Of a DNA stretch of 64,000 bases, positions 13,507-21,335 are shown piece after piece. The DNA is taken from positions 4,030,001 to 4,094,000 of the forward strand of contig NC_020541.1 of NCBI RefSeq assembly GCF_000230695.2, in the 5' to 3' direction. This DNA is from Rhodanobacter denitrificans (GTDB taxonomy: Bacteria > Pseudomonadota > Gammaproteobacteria > Xanthomonadales > Rhodanobacteraceae). A program made the translations under genes and the position numbers. Under the pieces are notes generated by a model. It did not search any database. It was not told the origin of the DNA and saw only the letters and a list, made by a program, of their open reading frames with translations. Positions within the stretch are counted from its first letter, which is position 1. Every line of letters starts with the position of its first letter.

Positions 13507-13908
13507 TCAGTGACGGTCGCCGTCCAGCGATTCGAGAATCGGACAACCGTCTTCGCCGCCAGCGCACAGGTTCAACAACAGACGCAGCTCGTTGCGCAGC
13601 AGGCGCAGCGACTTCAGCCGGGTTTCCACCTGGGCCAGTTTTTCTCCGGCCACGCGGCGCACATCGGCTCGCGTCTGCTGCGGGCGTTCGCGCAAATGCA
13701 GCAGGTTGCCGATCTCGGTCAGCGAAAAATTCATTGCCTGCGCACGTTGGATGAACAGCAGCCGCGCCAGGTCGGCATCACCGTAGCGGCGACGTCCGCC
13801 GCTGTCGCGCAGCGCCCGCGGCAGCAGGTCGATCTTCTCGTAGTAGCGCAGCGTGTCCGCCGACATCCCGGCGCGCGTGGCCAGTTCACCGATGCTCCAA
13901 CTGCTCAT
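13507..13908 (-). CDS. MerR-family metal-sensing regulator
   Basis: A 133-residue regulator with the N-terminal MerR helix-turn-helix (SIGELATRAGMSADTLRYYE), a dimerisation helix and a C-terminal metal loop holding C115 and C122 (LCAGGEDGCPILESL). It lacks the cysteine near residue 79 that is present in MerR and ZntR-type sensors. Its ATG overlaps the stop of the upstream thioredoxin-like gene. It probably controls the paired operator at 15258-15316. The metal cannot be assigned from sequence. Confidence 0.88.
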   Translation of the reverse strand: MSSWSIGELATRAGMSADTLRYYEKIDLLPRALRDSGGRRRYGDADLARLLFIQRAQAMNFSLTEIGNLLHLRERPQQTRADVRRVAGEKLAQVETRLKSLRLLRNELRLLLNLCAGGEDGCPILESLDGDRH

Positions 13909-14159
13909 GCGAACTCCTTGCGCCGCAGCTTGCCCAGGACCGCGTTGCCCTGCCCGAACAGGCGGCCATCGATGACCACCGCCGGTGGCCGGGCGATACC
14001 GAGGCGGGCGGCTTGCTCCAGATGCTCCAGTACATCCCTCACTTCGGTATCGGCGTCGAACTGACGACACAGGTCGATCAGCTCGGTGGATACGCGCCGG
14101 CATGCCGGGCAATACATCGATGAGTAGACAACAATGTGCATGTGCAGGGGTTGCGGCAT
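13905..14159 (-). CDS. Thioredoxin/glutaredoxin-fold protein with CPAC motif
   Basis: A small protein (84 residues from the ATG at 14157-14159, or 78 from the ATG at 14139-14141) with a beta strand followed by SSMYCPACRRV and a cis-proline-like RPPAVVIDG, the pattern of thioredoxin-fold reductases. Neither start has a strong ribosome-binding site. The stop overlaps the ATG of the MerR-family gene (ATGA), so the two are translationally coupled. It probably handles thiol or metal-thiol chemistry for this module. No signal peptide is seen. Confidence 0.72.
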   Translation of the reverse strand: MPQPLHMHIVVYSSMYCPACRRVSTELIDLCRQFDADTEVRDVLEHLEQAARLGIARPPAVVIDGRLFGQGNAVLGKLRRKEFA

Positions 14160-14246
14160 GACCTTGAGACTATGCCAGGCAGCAAAGGTGCAACGAGCGG
14201 CGGCTGTACTGCCATGGTGCCCCAAGCTCGCAGGATCGACGAGTAT

Positions 14247-15170
14247 TCATCGGAAGTGCGTCCTGAAGCCGATATGGAAAATGTAGCGATCGCGCAATAC
14301 ATGGCCGTTCATGTGCTGCGCGACCGGAAGCTGCACAGCCGCTTCCAGCACGTAGTTCATGGTGACGAATTGCAGCCCCGGACTGACGAACCATTGCGTG
14401 CCTCCGCTATCGGCGACGTCCAGGCCGTTCATGCGGTCACGATCCGTGTGGATCAGATTGGTTTCCAGCACGCCGTAGAGGAACCGCGGGACTCCGGTTC
14501 CCAATCGACGCGGCCATAGCCGGTACTGGAACGAGCCGTCGAGCTGGCTCACGGCGCCGGCCCGGTAATCATCGTGCGTGCCGGTAGCCTGGTAAGTGGC
14601 GTCGGCGTCGAACTCCCACGCCAGTGTCTGGTAGGTCGCGACGACCCCGGCCAGACCGCCCCAGGCGCCGGTGCCGTTCTGGAACGGCCGCGGCAACCGG
14701 CCGAAACGATCGACCGTATTACTGCTGCCGGTGGGCGCGATGACGCCGGCCAGCGACGCGATGCGAAAGGACCGGCCCACTGCGTCGCGCTGGAACAAAG
14801 TGTAGCGCGCGAACAGCTGCGTATCGCCAAGCCCCAAGGTGGTGAGCCTCATATGGCCCATCGTGGTGGTCCTGTTCAGCGTCTTGTCCAGATACCAGGG
14901 GGTGACGGCAAACAGCGTCAGCCTGCTGGTGGCGCCGTAGGCCAGCACGTTGCCCAGTGCCCCGATGTGCACGTTGCGGCCAAGCGTTGCTGCGTTGTCG
15001 TAGCGGTAACGCTGGACGTACTGCTCGCGCAGCAGCCACTGCCCCTGGGCCACCGGCAGTGCAGTATTGAAGGTGATCGGCGCCGCTGCGGCCAGAGCCG
15101 GCAGCAGGCAGGCCATCAGTGCGGCCAGCCTTCGTGTCACCCGGTGGTACGGCGGGGTGATCGATGTCAT
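14247..15170 (-). CDS. Putative outer-membrane beta-barrel transporter-like protein
   Basis: A 307-residue protein with a signal peptide (LAALMACLLPALAAAAP, residues 14-30 or so) and many alternating hydrophobic/aromatic strands (WLLREQYVQRYRY, LTLFAVTPWYLD). It ends in FHIGFRTHFR, an aromatic C-terminus like that of outer-membrane barrels. It resembles the broad transporter/MetA-pathway-of-phenol-degradation group, whose members are poorly defined. It is first in a minus-strand unit leading to the CPAC protein and the MerR regulator. Metal export or import is inferred only from context. Confidence 0.65.
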   Translation of the reverse strand: MTSITPPYHRVTRRLAALMACLLPALAAAAPITFNTALPVAQGQWLLREQYVQRYRYDNAATLGRNVHIGALGNVLAYGATSRLTLFAVTPWYLDKTLNRTTTMGHMRLTTLGLGDTQLFARYTLFQRDAVGRSFRIASLAGVIAPTGSSNTVDRFGRLPRPFQNGTGAWGGLAGVVATYQTLAWEFDADATYQATGTHDDYRAGAVSQLDGSFQYRLWPRRLGTGVPRFLYGVLETNLIHTDRDRMNGLDVADSGGTQWFVSPGLQFVTMNYVLEAAVQLPVAQHMNGHVLRDRYIFHIGFRTHFR

Positions 15171-15257
15171 GTGGGCGACTCCATCAGTGACGTTTAAATA
15201 GGCAGCGCATCTCAGTGGGATGCCCATTCGCCAAGACTTCGAGAACCACGGTAGTGC

Positions 15258-15316
15258 TTGGAGTCAGCTCCATGTCAACAGTCATCTGAAAAAGACTTGA
15301 CATGGAGTTGACTCCA
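15258..15316. promoter_or_regulatory. Paired MerR-type operators, divergent promoters
   Basis: A near-perfect 19-bp inverted repeat (15260-15278 and 15297-15315, one mismatch) lies between the outer-membrane gene and the heavy-metal-domain gene. Each arm contains TTGACA, a -35 pointing outward, overlapping a TGGAG...CTCCA dyad (15303-15316 and 15259-15272). This looks like one MerR-family site per divergent promoter. The neighbouring MerR-family gene is the obvious candidate regulator. The -10 boxes are weak by eye. Confidence 0.7.
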
Positions 15317-15373
15317 AATGACACGCTTCCTGAGCCTCGTCCTTCGACAGGCGTTGATCCCAGGAGAATTTCC

Positions 15374-15754
15374 ATGAGCAACAGCCTTCATCACCGCGTT
15401 TTGAACGTGTCCGGGATCGCTTTCGCCTCGGCACTGCTGACGCTTGCCACGACTTTTTGGGCGGCCTTTCCGGCTCAGGCGGCGACATCGACTCCGGCGC
15501 AACAAGCTTGGCCCGCCGACGCCTATGTCGTGCGCGTGGACGGATTGGCCTGTCCGTTCTGCGCTTATGGCATCGAGAAGCAGTTCGGCCGTCTTCCGGG
15601 CGTCACCACCACCGACGTAAACCTCGCCAGTGGGGTGGTCGTGGTTCATGTCAAGCCCGGCACGCGTTTCGATCAGGCGCAAATCGCCCAGACCGTGCAG
15701 CAGGCCGGCTTCACGCTGAAGGACGTCGTGTCCCAACCGGCGGGAGGGCGTTGA
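15374..15754 (+). CDS. Periplasmic heavy-metal-associated domain protein (CPFC)
   Basis: A 126-residue exported protein: signal peptide to about residue 36 (FPAQA), then a MerP-like HMA fold with the motif DGLACPFCAYGIEKQ (C60, C63). The ATG at 15374 follows CAGGAGA. The CPFC site differs from the mercury-type TCxAC of MerP upstream. It shares an operon with the NHL-repeat gene 1 nt downstream. It probably binds a soft metal in the periplasm; which one is not readable from sequence. Confidence 0.82.
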   Translation: MSNSLHHRVLNVSGIAFASALLTLATTFWAAFPAQAATSTPAQQAWPADAYVVRVDGLACPFCAYGIEKQFGRLPGVTTTDVNLASGVVVVHVKPGTRFDQAQIAQTVQQAGFTLKDVVSQPAGGR

Positions 15755-15755
15755 G

Positions 15756-16775
15756 ATGTGTCGAATCGTCAGGTGGGTCGCGATCTTCGGCACAGGCTTG
15801 GTCGGATTGCTCATCGTTGCCGGGCTGGTCATCGGGTTCGGCTTTGTACCCAAAGCGAAGGAACCCCCTTATCGGCTGGTCACCTCCTGGGGCAGCGCTG
15901 GCTCGGCACCGGGACAATTCGACGGCCCCAACGGCATCGCTGTTGCCGATCATCGTGTCTATGTAGCCGATTCGGTGAACCACCGGATCCAGATCTTCGA
16001 CTCGCAGGGACGCTTTTTGAGCGACATCGCGGTCGGCGCACAGGGTCTGCTGCCTCAGGCACGACCCATGAACCTGAATGTCGCGGGCGACAAGCTCTAT
16101 GTCGGCGACTACTGGAACGACGCGGTGCAGGTGTACACGCTCGACGGGCGCCTGCTGAGTACCTTGGGCGGCCAACAGGGATCGGCACCGGGGCAGTTCC
16201 GCGCGCCCGGCGGTGCCAGCGCCGAGCCCGACGGCACCATCGTCGTGGCCGATTTCTATAACCAGCGCGTGCAGATGCTGTCGCCGCAAGGACGTTTTAT
16301 TCGCCAGATCGGCATCACGGGACACAAGGGCTATGTGGCTGGCGGCAGCTTCAATTATCCGATGGACGTGGCTGTCTCTCCCTCGAACGGCCATTTCTAC
16401 GTCGCCGATGGCTACAACGACCGCATCCAGGTGTTCGATCGGGATGGCCGCTTCTTGCGGATGTGGGGCGGCCCGTTCGGCCTGCATCTGCCCGCGTCGA
16501 TCAACTTTCTCGGCGGACTGCGTGGCTGGTTCCGGACGCCGACTTCCATAGCCATCGGCCCGCAAGGCGAGGTGTTCGTGGCTGACCAGGAAAACAACCG
16601 GATTCAGAAGTTCACCGCCGATGGCCGCTTCCTGACCGCCTTCGACCAGCCGCCGCGGGCACCGGGGTATGGCGTCGGTGCGGTAGCCGTGACGGCGGAC
16701 GGCGATGTCTATGTCACCGACCTAGCAGACCAGCACGTGGAGCGGTGGCAGCAGGACATGCCCGCTCATCGTTGA
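15756..16775 (+). CDS. Membrane-anchored NHL-repeat beta-propeller protein
   Basis: A 339-residue protein with one N-terminal membrane helix (residues about 8-30) and then repeated NHL blades: GPNGIAVADHRVYVADSVNH, APGGASAEPDGTIVVADFYN, YPMDVAVSPSNGHFYVADGY and TPTSIAIGPQGEVFVADQEN, making a six-bladed propeller likely facing the periplasm. NHL propellers bind proteins, lipids or ligands, and no catalytic signature is visible. Pairing with an HMA protein suggests it is a docking or sensing partner of that carrier. Confidence 0.82.
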   Translation: MCRIVRWVAIFGTGLVGLLIVAGLVIGFGFVPKAKEPPYRLVTSWGSAGSAPGQFDGPNGIAVADHRVYVADSVNHRIQIFDSQGRFLSDIAVGAQGLLPQARPMNLNVAGDKLYVGDYWNDAVQVYTLDGRLLSTLGGQQGSAPGQFRAPGGASAEPDGTIVVADFYNQRVQMLSPQGRFIRQIGITGHKGYVAGGSFNYPMDVAVSPSNGHFYVADGYNDRIQVFDRDGRFLRMWGGPFGLHLPASINFLGGLRGWFRTPTSIAIGPQGEVFVADQENNRIQKFTADGRFLTAFDQPPRAPGYGVGAVAVTADGDVYVTDLADQHVERWQQDMPAHR

Positions 16776-16862
16776 ACTACTGACGGAGACGAGTCTCGGA
16801 CGGTATCTGGCGGACGCAATCAGATCTGCTGCGTCGGGTATGGAACGCCGTGCCGATGTCGA

Positions 16863-17723
16863 CTACGGCTTATACATACCGTCGGTGCGCTCTGGCCGGG
16901 CATTGATCGGATAGCTGTGCACCGGCCCGCGGAATGGCTGCCAAAGCATGCGGTCCAACCGCAACTCGCACGGGTCGCGGAATTGATTGATGCCTATCGT
17001 CATGCCGATCTGGCCGTCCTGCGGCTGGGCGCAATAGGTGCCGAAGAGGCGATCCCACCAGGGCAGGTTGAAGCCGAAGTTGGAGTTGGTCTCGTGCGGA
17101 TGCCAGGAATGGTGCACGCGGTGCATGTCCGGCGTGACGAGAAGCCAGCGCAGCACGCCGTCCAGCCGCTGCGGCAGGCGAACGTTGCCGTGGTTGAACA
17201 TGGAGGTGGCATTGAGCAGCACTTCAAAAGCCAGCACGGCCACTGCCGGCGCGCCCAGCGCCGCGATCACGCCTAGCTTGATGACCAAGGAAAGCACGAT
17301 CTCGAACGGGTGGAAACGTGCGCCGGTGGTCAGGTCGAATTCGAGGTCGGTGTGGTGCACCCGGTGCAGTCGCCACAAGAGCGGCACTGCGTGAAACATC
17401 ACGTGCTGCAGATAGACGGCCAGATCCAGCAGCAGTACGGCCGAGACCAGAGCCAGCCCGTCGGATACTCCGATCGCCTGAAGCAACCCTCCGCCATGGG
17501 CGGTGGCAAACAAGGCGACACCGACCGCCGCGGTGGGGAAAATCAGCCGCACGAACACGCTGTCGAGCACGACGATGCCCAGATTGCCGGGCCAGCGCTT
17601 CCATCGGCCGATGGCTTGGCGTCGCCTTGGCGCCAGCGCTTCCCACAGCGCCATCACGGCGAAGATGCCGAAAAAGGCGCCGAGCCGGATCGCGGGTTCG
17701 TGGATGAGCAGAAATCGGGTCAT
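16863..17723 (-). CDS. Sterol desaturase / fatty acid hydroxylase family protein
   Basis: Membrane di-iron oxygenase family. The 286-residue protein has several hydrophobic helices and the histidine clusters of the superfamily: QHVMFH, LHRVHHTD and MHRVHHSWHPHE, plus FNHGNVRLP. Such enzymes hydroxylate or desaturate lipids, carotenoids or sterol-like substrates; the substrate here is unknown. It is the 3'-most gene of the minus-strand accessory group, 142 nt from nrtS. Confidence 0.88.
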   Translation of the reverse strand: MTRFLLIHEPAIRLGAFFGIFAVMALWEALAPRRRQAIGRWKRWPGNLGIVVLDSVFVRLIFPTAAVGVALFATAHGGGLLQAIGVSDGLALVSAVLLLDLAVYLQHVMFHAVPLLWRLHRVHHTDLEFDLTTGARFHPFEIVLSLVIKLGVIAALGAPAVAVLAFEVLLNATSMFNHGNVRLPQRLDGVLRWLLVTPDMHRVHHSWHPHETNSNFGFNLPWWDRLFGTYCAQPQDGQIGMTIGINQFRDPCELRLDRMLWQPFRGPVHSYPINARPERTDGMYKP

Positions 17724-17865
17724 GGTTGGGAGCTCCGATCAGAAGGTCCGGCGAATCGGTTTCGCCCCGATTGGCCCCGGCGTCTCGCCTGCCGGCTGGG
17801 CAGGGTGGATGGCATGTGCCGTGCGGCCAGCCCCGTGCATGTGGATCCCGATTTTCGCGACGAGG

Positions 17866-18123
17866 TCACCCGGCCTCGTCGGATTCTGATCCGACCTGTC
17901 GAGAGACCAGGCCGAGGTTGGCAACGGTAAACGGAGTCAATACATTCATGGCGATCTTGATCGCCAGCGGCAGATCCCAAGGCCCGGCCAGCAGCTGCCC
18001 ACCGACATTGAAAGCGCTCAGCCAGATCCCGACGAGCAGAGCCACCATGCAGGTTCGTTTCAGATGGGGCGGATGCCGCACGATTGCCCGGGTTCGGCGC
18101 AGGGTGACCATGATCCTGTTCAT
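17866..18123 (-). CDS. nrtS: NrtS-type small nitrate/nitrite transporter family protein
   Basis: An 85-residue protein with two hydrophobic helices (TCMVALLVGIWLSAFNVGGQ and IKIAMNVLTPFTVANLGLV) and an intervening GPWDLPLA, resembling the small NrtS nitrate/nitrite transporter family. The start could be the ATG at 18121-18123 or the one at 18109-18111 (AGGA just upstream). A longer upstream frame is Arg/Pro-rich and is rejected. No nitrate assimilation genes are nearby, so the transported ion is uncertain. Confidence 0.6.
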   Translation of the reverse strand: MNRIMVTLRRTRAIVRHPPHLKRTCMVALLVGIWLSAFNVGGQLLAGPWDLPLAIKIAMNVLTPFTVANLGLVSRQVGSESDEAG

Positions 18124-18360
18124 CCGGCGGTCCGCCACGGAACGATGCGCGATGGCACGACGTGGCCGAGCGGCCATGGCGGCGGCGGAACCGGAAGGCG
18201 GTCGGACATCATGCAGTATTCCTCCGGATCGACATGTCGTTGGCGGAACATTTTCCGTGTTCCGGGCCACAGCCGCCAGCTCAGGGCGGGGCGTGCCGAT
18301 CGGGGAACGGTGCGCCCCGCGGGGCATCAGGGGGCCGTACGCCGGCGGCGGGCGATGCTC

Positions 18361-18915
18361 TCATCTGGCGTAACCTGCAACCTCTTGCGCGTCGGCTTCG
18401 ACACCCAGACCCAACGCGATCCGGTTGACGAAATTGAAATAGGCGGTGACCAGGTTGATGCGCAGTATTTCCGCGTCGGTCAGACCTTCGGCGCGCAACG
18501 CGCCTACCTGTTCCTCGTCCATCGTCGAGGGAGAGACGGTGAGCCTGCGCGCGTAAAGCAGCATCGCGCGCAGCCGCGGCGCAGCGAGCCGATCCGGCGC
18601 GTCGCGCACCGTAGCCAGTATCCCTTCGTCCTTCTCGTAGCATCGAAGCGCCTCCAGATGGTGCGCCACGCAGTAGGCGCAGCCGTTGGCGGCCGAAACC
18701 GTGACCGCGATGGCCTCACGCTCGCGCCGGCTCAACGGACCGGCCGAGAACATCAGGTGCATGTAGAGATCGAGATGGTGCTGCAGCCCACCCGGGTCGA
18801 GGCTGTGCACGCCGAGGATACGTGCCACCTTGCCGCGCCGCGCCTTCACGGCATCATAGGTCTGCCGCAGCGGGCCTTGCGCTTCGCTGTCGGGGATTTC
18901 GCTGATCCAGCCCAT
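18361..18915 (-). CDS. Carboxymuconolactone decarboxylase (AhpD-like) family protein
   Basis: A 184-residue all-helical protein with the AhpD/peroxidase-related active site ANGCAYCVAHHLEAL (CxxC followed by histidine). Members are peroxidases acting on organic peroxides, or ring-cleavage decarboxylases. N-terminus MGWISEIPDSEAQGPLRQTYD matches the peroxidase-related subgroup. It begins right at the end of the dehalogenase gene, with no gap or overlap, so the two are coexpressed. A second, distinct family member lies at 20639-21196. Confidence 0.85.
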   Translation of the reverse strand: MGWISEIPDSEAQGPLRQTYDAVKARRGKVARILGVHSLDPGGLQHHLDLYMHLMFSAGPLSRREREAIAVTVSAANGCAYCVAHHLEALRCYEKDEGILATVRDAPDRLAAPRLRAMLLYARRLTVSPSTMDEEQVGALRAEGLTDAEILRINLVTAYFNFVNRIALGLGVEADAQEVAGYAR

Positions 18916-19674
18916 TCAGGCGTCCTTTTGTCCGGTGTTGCGGATGGCATCGACGGCGGTCGAGGCCTCGATACGTGCCAATGCCTGACCAAGGCCGGAC
19001 ACCGCCGGCACATCCATCCAGGGGTATTCCCGCGGCAGTCCGGCGCGGTTGATCCAGAGTGCGCGCCATCCGCACGATGCGGCACCGGCCGCATCCCAGC
19101 CGTTGGACGAATGGAATGCGATGGATGACGGGACTGCCCCGAACGCCTTCGCGGCTGCGGCGTAGGCCCGCGCATCGGGCTTGAACATCTCCAGTGCATG
19201 CACCGAGTAAACGATGTCGACCAGATCATCGAGACCGGCCGCAGTCAGCGCCGTGTTCAGCATGGCCGTGGTGGCATTGGAAAATACCGCCACGAGCAAC
19301 CCCAGGCGACGACAGGCGCCGAGCGCCTCGCGCACGTCCGGATAAGCATCCAGCTTCCGGTAGGCGTCGAGCAAAGCTTGCCGAACCACGCTGTCGCGGC
19401 GACCGAACGAGGCCAATGCATAGTCGAGCGCCTCCTCGGTGACCTGCCAGAAATCGGCGTACCGCCCCATCAGACTACGCGTCCAGCTGTATTCAAGCTG
19501 CCTCTGTCGCCACAACGTTGATATGCGTTCGGCGTCCGGGCCAACGATCCCGGCCAGGCGGGCCATGGCCGAATGCACGTCGAACAGGGTTCCGTAGGCG
19601 TCGAAGACCGCGATGGCCGGAGGTGCCGTGTCCACCCTCTGTACGTCAGGAATATCGTGGTCATGGATGGGCAT
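18916..19674 (-). CDS. Type II haloacid dehalogenase (HAD superfamily)
   Basis: HAD hydrolase of the 2-haloacid dehalogenase type. The protein has the nucleophile motif FDAYGTLFDVHS, the helix segment LWRQRQLEYSWTRSLMG, the SNA motif (VFSNATTAML), the lysine in MFKPDARAY and the region FHSSNGWDAAGA, all type II features. Start at 19672-19674 (MPIHDHD) gives 252 residues; an ATG at 19699-19701 is possible. It overlaps the end of the DoxX gene by 14 nt. It could hydrolyse 2-haloacids or a related phosphate or halide substrate. Confidence 0.82.
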   Translation of the reverse strand: MPIHDHDIPDVQRVDTAPPAIAVFDAYGTLFDVHSAMARLAGIVGPDAERISTLWRQRQLEYSWTRSLMGRYADFWQVTEEALDYALASFGRRDSVVRQALLDAYRKLDAYPDVREALGACRRLGLLVAVFSNATTAMLNTALTAAGLDDLVDIVYSVHALEMFKPDARAYAAAAKAFGAVPSSIAFHSSNGWDAAGAASCGWRALWINRAGLPREYPWMDVPAVSGLGQALARIEASTAVDAIRNTGQKDA

Positions 19675-20080
19675 GGCGGGCACCGTCGACGGTAAACCCA
19701 TCGCTGTCGCGCAGCAGGTACAGCGCCACGCACGCTGCCAGCATGGGCCACGCCGTGAAGAACAGCAGGTTGGCGCCTTCGTGGGGATGCAGGTACTGGT
19801 GCCACGACGACAGCGTGGAGCCCGCGTGCAAGAGCATTACGGCGCCATAGGAGAAACGGCGCAAAACCCCGATGACGAAGGCCAGCAGGAGCAACAGTTC
19901 AAGCGCACCCAGGATGGTGAACGCCGAGGCGCCTAGTCCCGCCATGGCGTAGAAGCGCTCGAATACACCGGCGGCGTGCTCGGGACGGATGAACTTGTCC
20001 AGGGCCCACATCAGCATCACCAGGAACACTGTCAGCCGCAACCCAAGCAGCGACAAGCTCAGACGATTCGTGGAGTTCAC
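19661..20080 (-). CDS. DoxX-like membrane protein
   Basis: A 139-residue protein with four hydrophobic helices and the segment LMWALDKFIRPEHAAGVFERFY, resembling the DoxX/DoxD-like small membrane proteins. I chose the GTG at 20078-20080, with GAGGAG 8 nt upstream, giving an N-terminus MNSTNRLSLSLLGLRL directly before the first helix. It overlaps the dehalogenase gene. Function is unknown; DoxX proteins often accompany oxidoreductases or redox-stress genes. Confidence 0.75.
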   Translation of the reverse strand: MNSTNRLSLSLLGLRLTVFLVMLMWALDKFIRPEHAAGVFERFYAMAGLGASAFTILGALELLLLLAFVIGVLRRFSYGAVMLLHAGSTLSSWHQYLHPHEGANLLFFTAWPMLAACVALYLLRDSDGFTVDGARHAHP

Positions 20081-20202
20081 GGAATGGCTCCTCGGCAGGT
20101 GGATGTATCGGTGGAGTGCGGCGGAGCACGGCTTCGTTGCCGGGCACCCCGATAGCCGCTTTTTGCGCGTGATGCCTGATTCCACCGGGTGGAACGGTCT
20201 TC

Positions 20203-20523
20203 CTAGCCCCGCTCCACCAGGACTTCGCTGATCTGGATCACCGGAGCAATATCGGTGAAGTTGCGCAGGTCTTCCAGGAGTTCGGCGGCGTGCGGCCCGA
20301 AGCCGTTCTGGAACGCCTCCACCGAGTCGCAGAAGATGTGGCTCATGCCGAGATAGGTCGGTGCCGTATCGGGCGATCCGCCGGCCAGCCCCTTGTCGAT
20401 CGAGTAGTACCTGCAGCTCTCGCCCATGCGGCGCTTCACGAGGGGCATGTGTGTCTCGCGGTAGTACGCATGGTCGAACCTGGCTCCAGGGGCGTACGGG
20501 TACATCACGCTTGCTTTGATCAT
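20203..20523 (-). CDS. EthD family protein
   Basis: A 106-residue protein beginning MIKASVMYPYAPGARFDHAY and continuing YYRETHMPLVKRRMG, the dimeric ferredoxin-like fold of EthD. Founding members accompany ether-degrading cytochrome P450s, but many homologues are small reductases or have no known role. It is in a minus-strand run with DoxX, a dehalogenase and two AhpD-like proteins. No P450 is visible in the window. Confidence 0.82.
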   Translation of the reverse strand: MIKASVMYPYAPGARFDHAYYRETHMPLVKRRMGESCRYYSIDKGLAGGSPDTAPTYLGMSHIFCDSVEAFQNGFGPHAAELLEDLRNFTDIAPVIQISEVLVERG

Positions 20524-20638
20524 TCGTGCTTCCCAGGAAGGGCGGGCAGTGCGGCACGTGTGGATGGCACTGCCCTGATCGGAGTGGTGGCGATCGGGTT
20601 GACCGACCCGTCCACATAACGTCGTTCGGGTACCGCGC

Positions 20639-21196
20639 TTACGCTGGGCGATGCCAGGCTTCGCCGGAGAATTCCTTGTTGGTCAAGGTCCCGGTCAGGT
20701 GGTTGGCGTAGTTGCTCAGCGTCTTCATGCTGACGCCCAGCACGACTTCGAGCGCCTGCTGATGGGTGAACCCGGCCTTGAGAAAGGCTTCCAGCGGCGC
20801 CCCCGCGACCCAGCCGCGCTCCTTCACCATGCTGCGGGTGAACGAGGACAGCGCCTGCAGCCGCGCGTCCGGCACCGTGGTGCGGTTTCGCAACGCATCG
20901 ACGACGTCATCGGGAGCCTTGGCCATCTTGCGCGCGATCATCGAGTGGGCGGCGACGCAGAATTCACAGCCGTTCTCCACGCTGGCGGTCAGCAGCACCA
21001 CCTGGCGTTCCACCGGGTTGAATGACGTCTTGTCGAACTGCGAAGACAGGCCGAAATAGGCCTCCAGCGCCGCTGGCGCATTGGCGAGGTTGGCATACAG
21101 GTTGGGCACGAAGCCCATCTGCTTTTGCGCGCCCTGCAGCAGCGCGCGCGCCGCCCCGGGAGCCGTGTCGGGAGTTTGCAAGGTGAATTCGCTCAT
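20639..21196 (-). CDS. Carboxymuconolactone decarboxylase family protein (second copy)
   Basis: A 185-residue AhpD-like protein with the active-site region SVENGCEFCVAAHSMIARK (CxxC then histidine). It opens MSEFTLQTPDTAPGAARALL and continues with MGFVPNLYANLANAPAALEAY, typical of the alkylhydroperoxidase-like subgroup. It is the first gene of the minus-strand group and faces the AraC-type regulator across 139 nt, so that regulator probably controls it. Not closely similar to the copy at 18361. Confidence 0.85.
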   Translation of the reverse strand: MSEFTLQTPDTAPGAARALLQGAQKQMGFVPNLYANLANAPAALEAYFGLSSQFDKTSFNPVERQVVLLTASVENGCEFCVAAHSMIARKMAKAPDDVVDALRNRTTVPDARLQALSSFTRSMVKERGWVAGAPLEAFLKAGFTHQQALEVVLGVSMKTLSNYANHLTGTLTNKEFSGEAWHRPA

Positions 21197-21335
21197 GGGT
21201 CATACTCCTTGGTGGTTGGATGTGCGGCCGATCGGATGTCGCGTCGGCCCCGGGCATACTTTGACAACCGGCCGGGGCGGCAGCCATGCCCGCAGCGCGC
21301 GCATGCTTGTCCCTGCGTCTTGATCTGGAGCTGGC

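Noticed and set aside
14160..14246. A separate MerR-type promoter between the outer-membrane gene and the CPAC gene
   Set aside because: TTGAG and a weak GCC/GGC dyad are present but no convincing -10 or 19-bp spacing. The 87-nt gap is compatible with cotranscription from the paired operator upstream.
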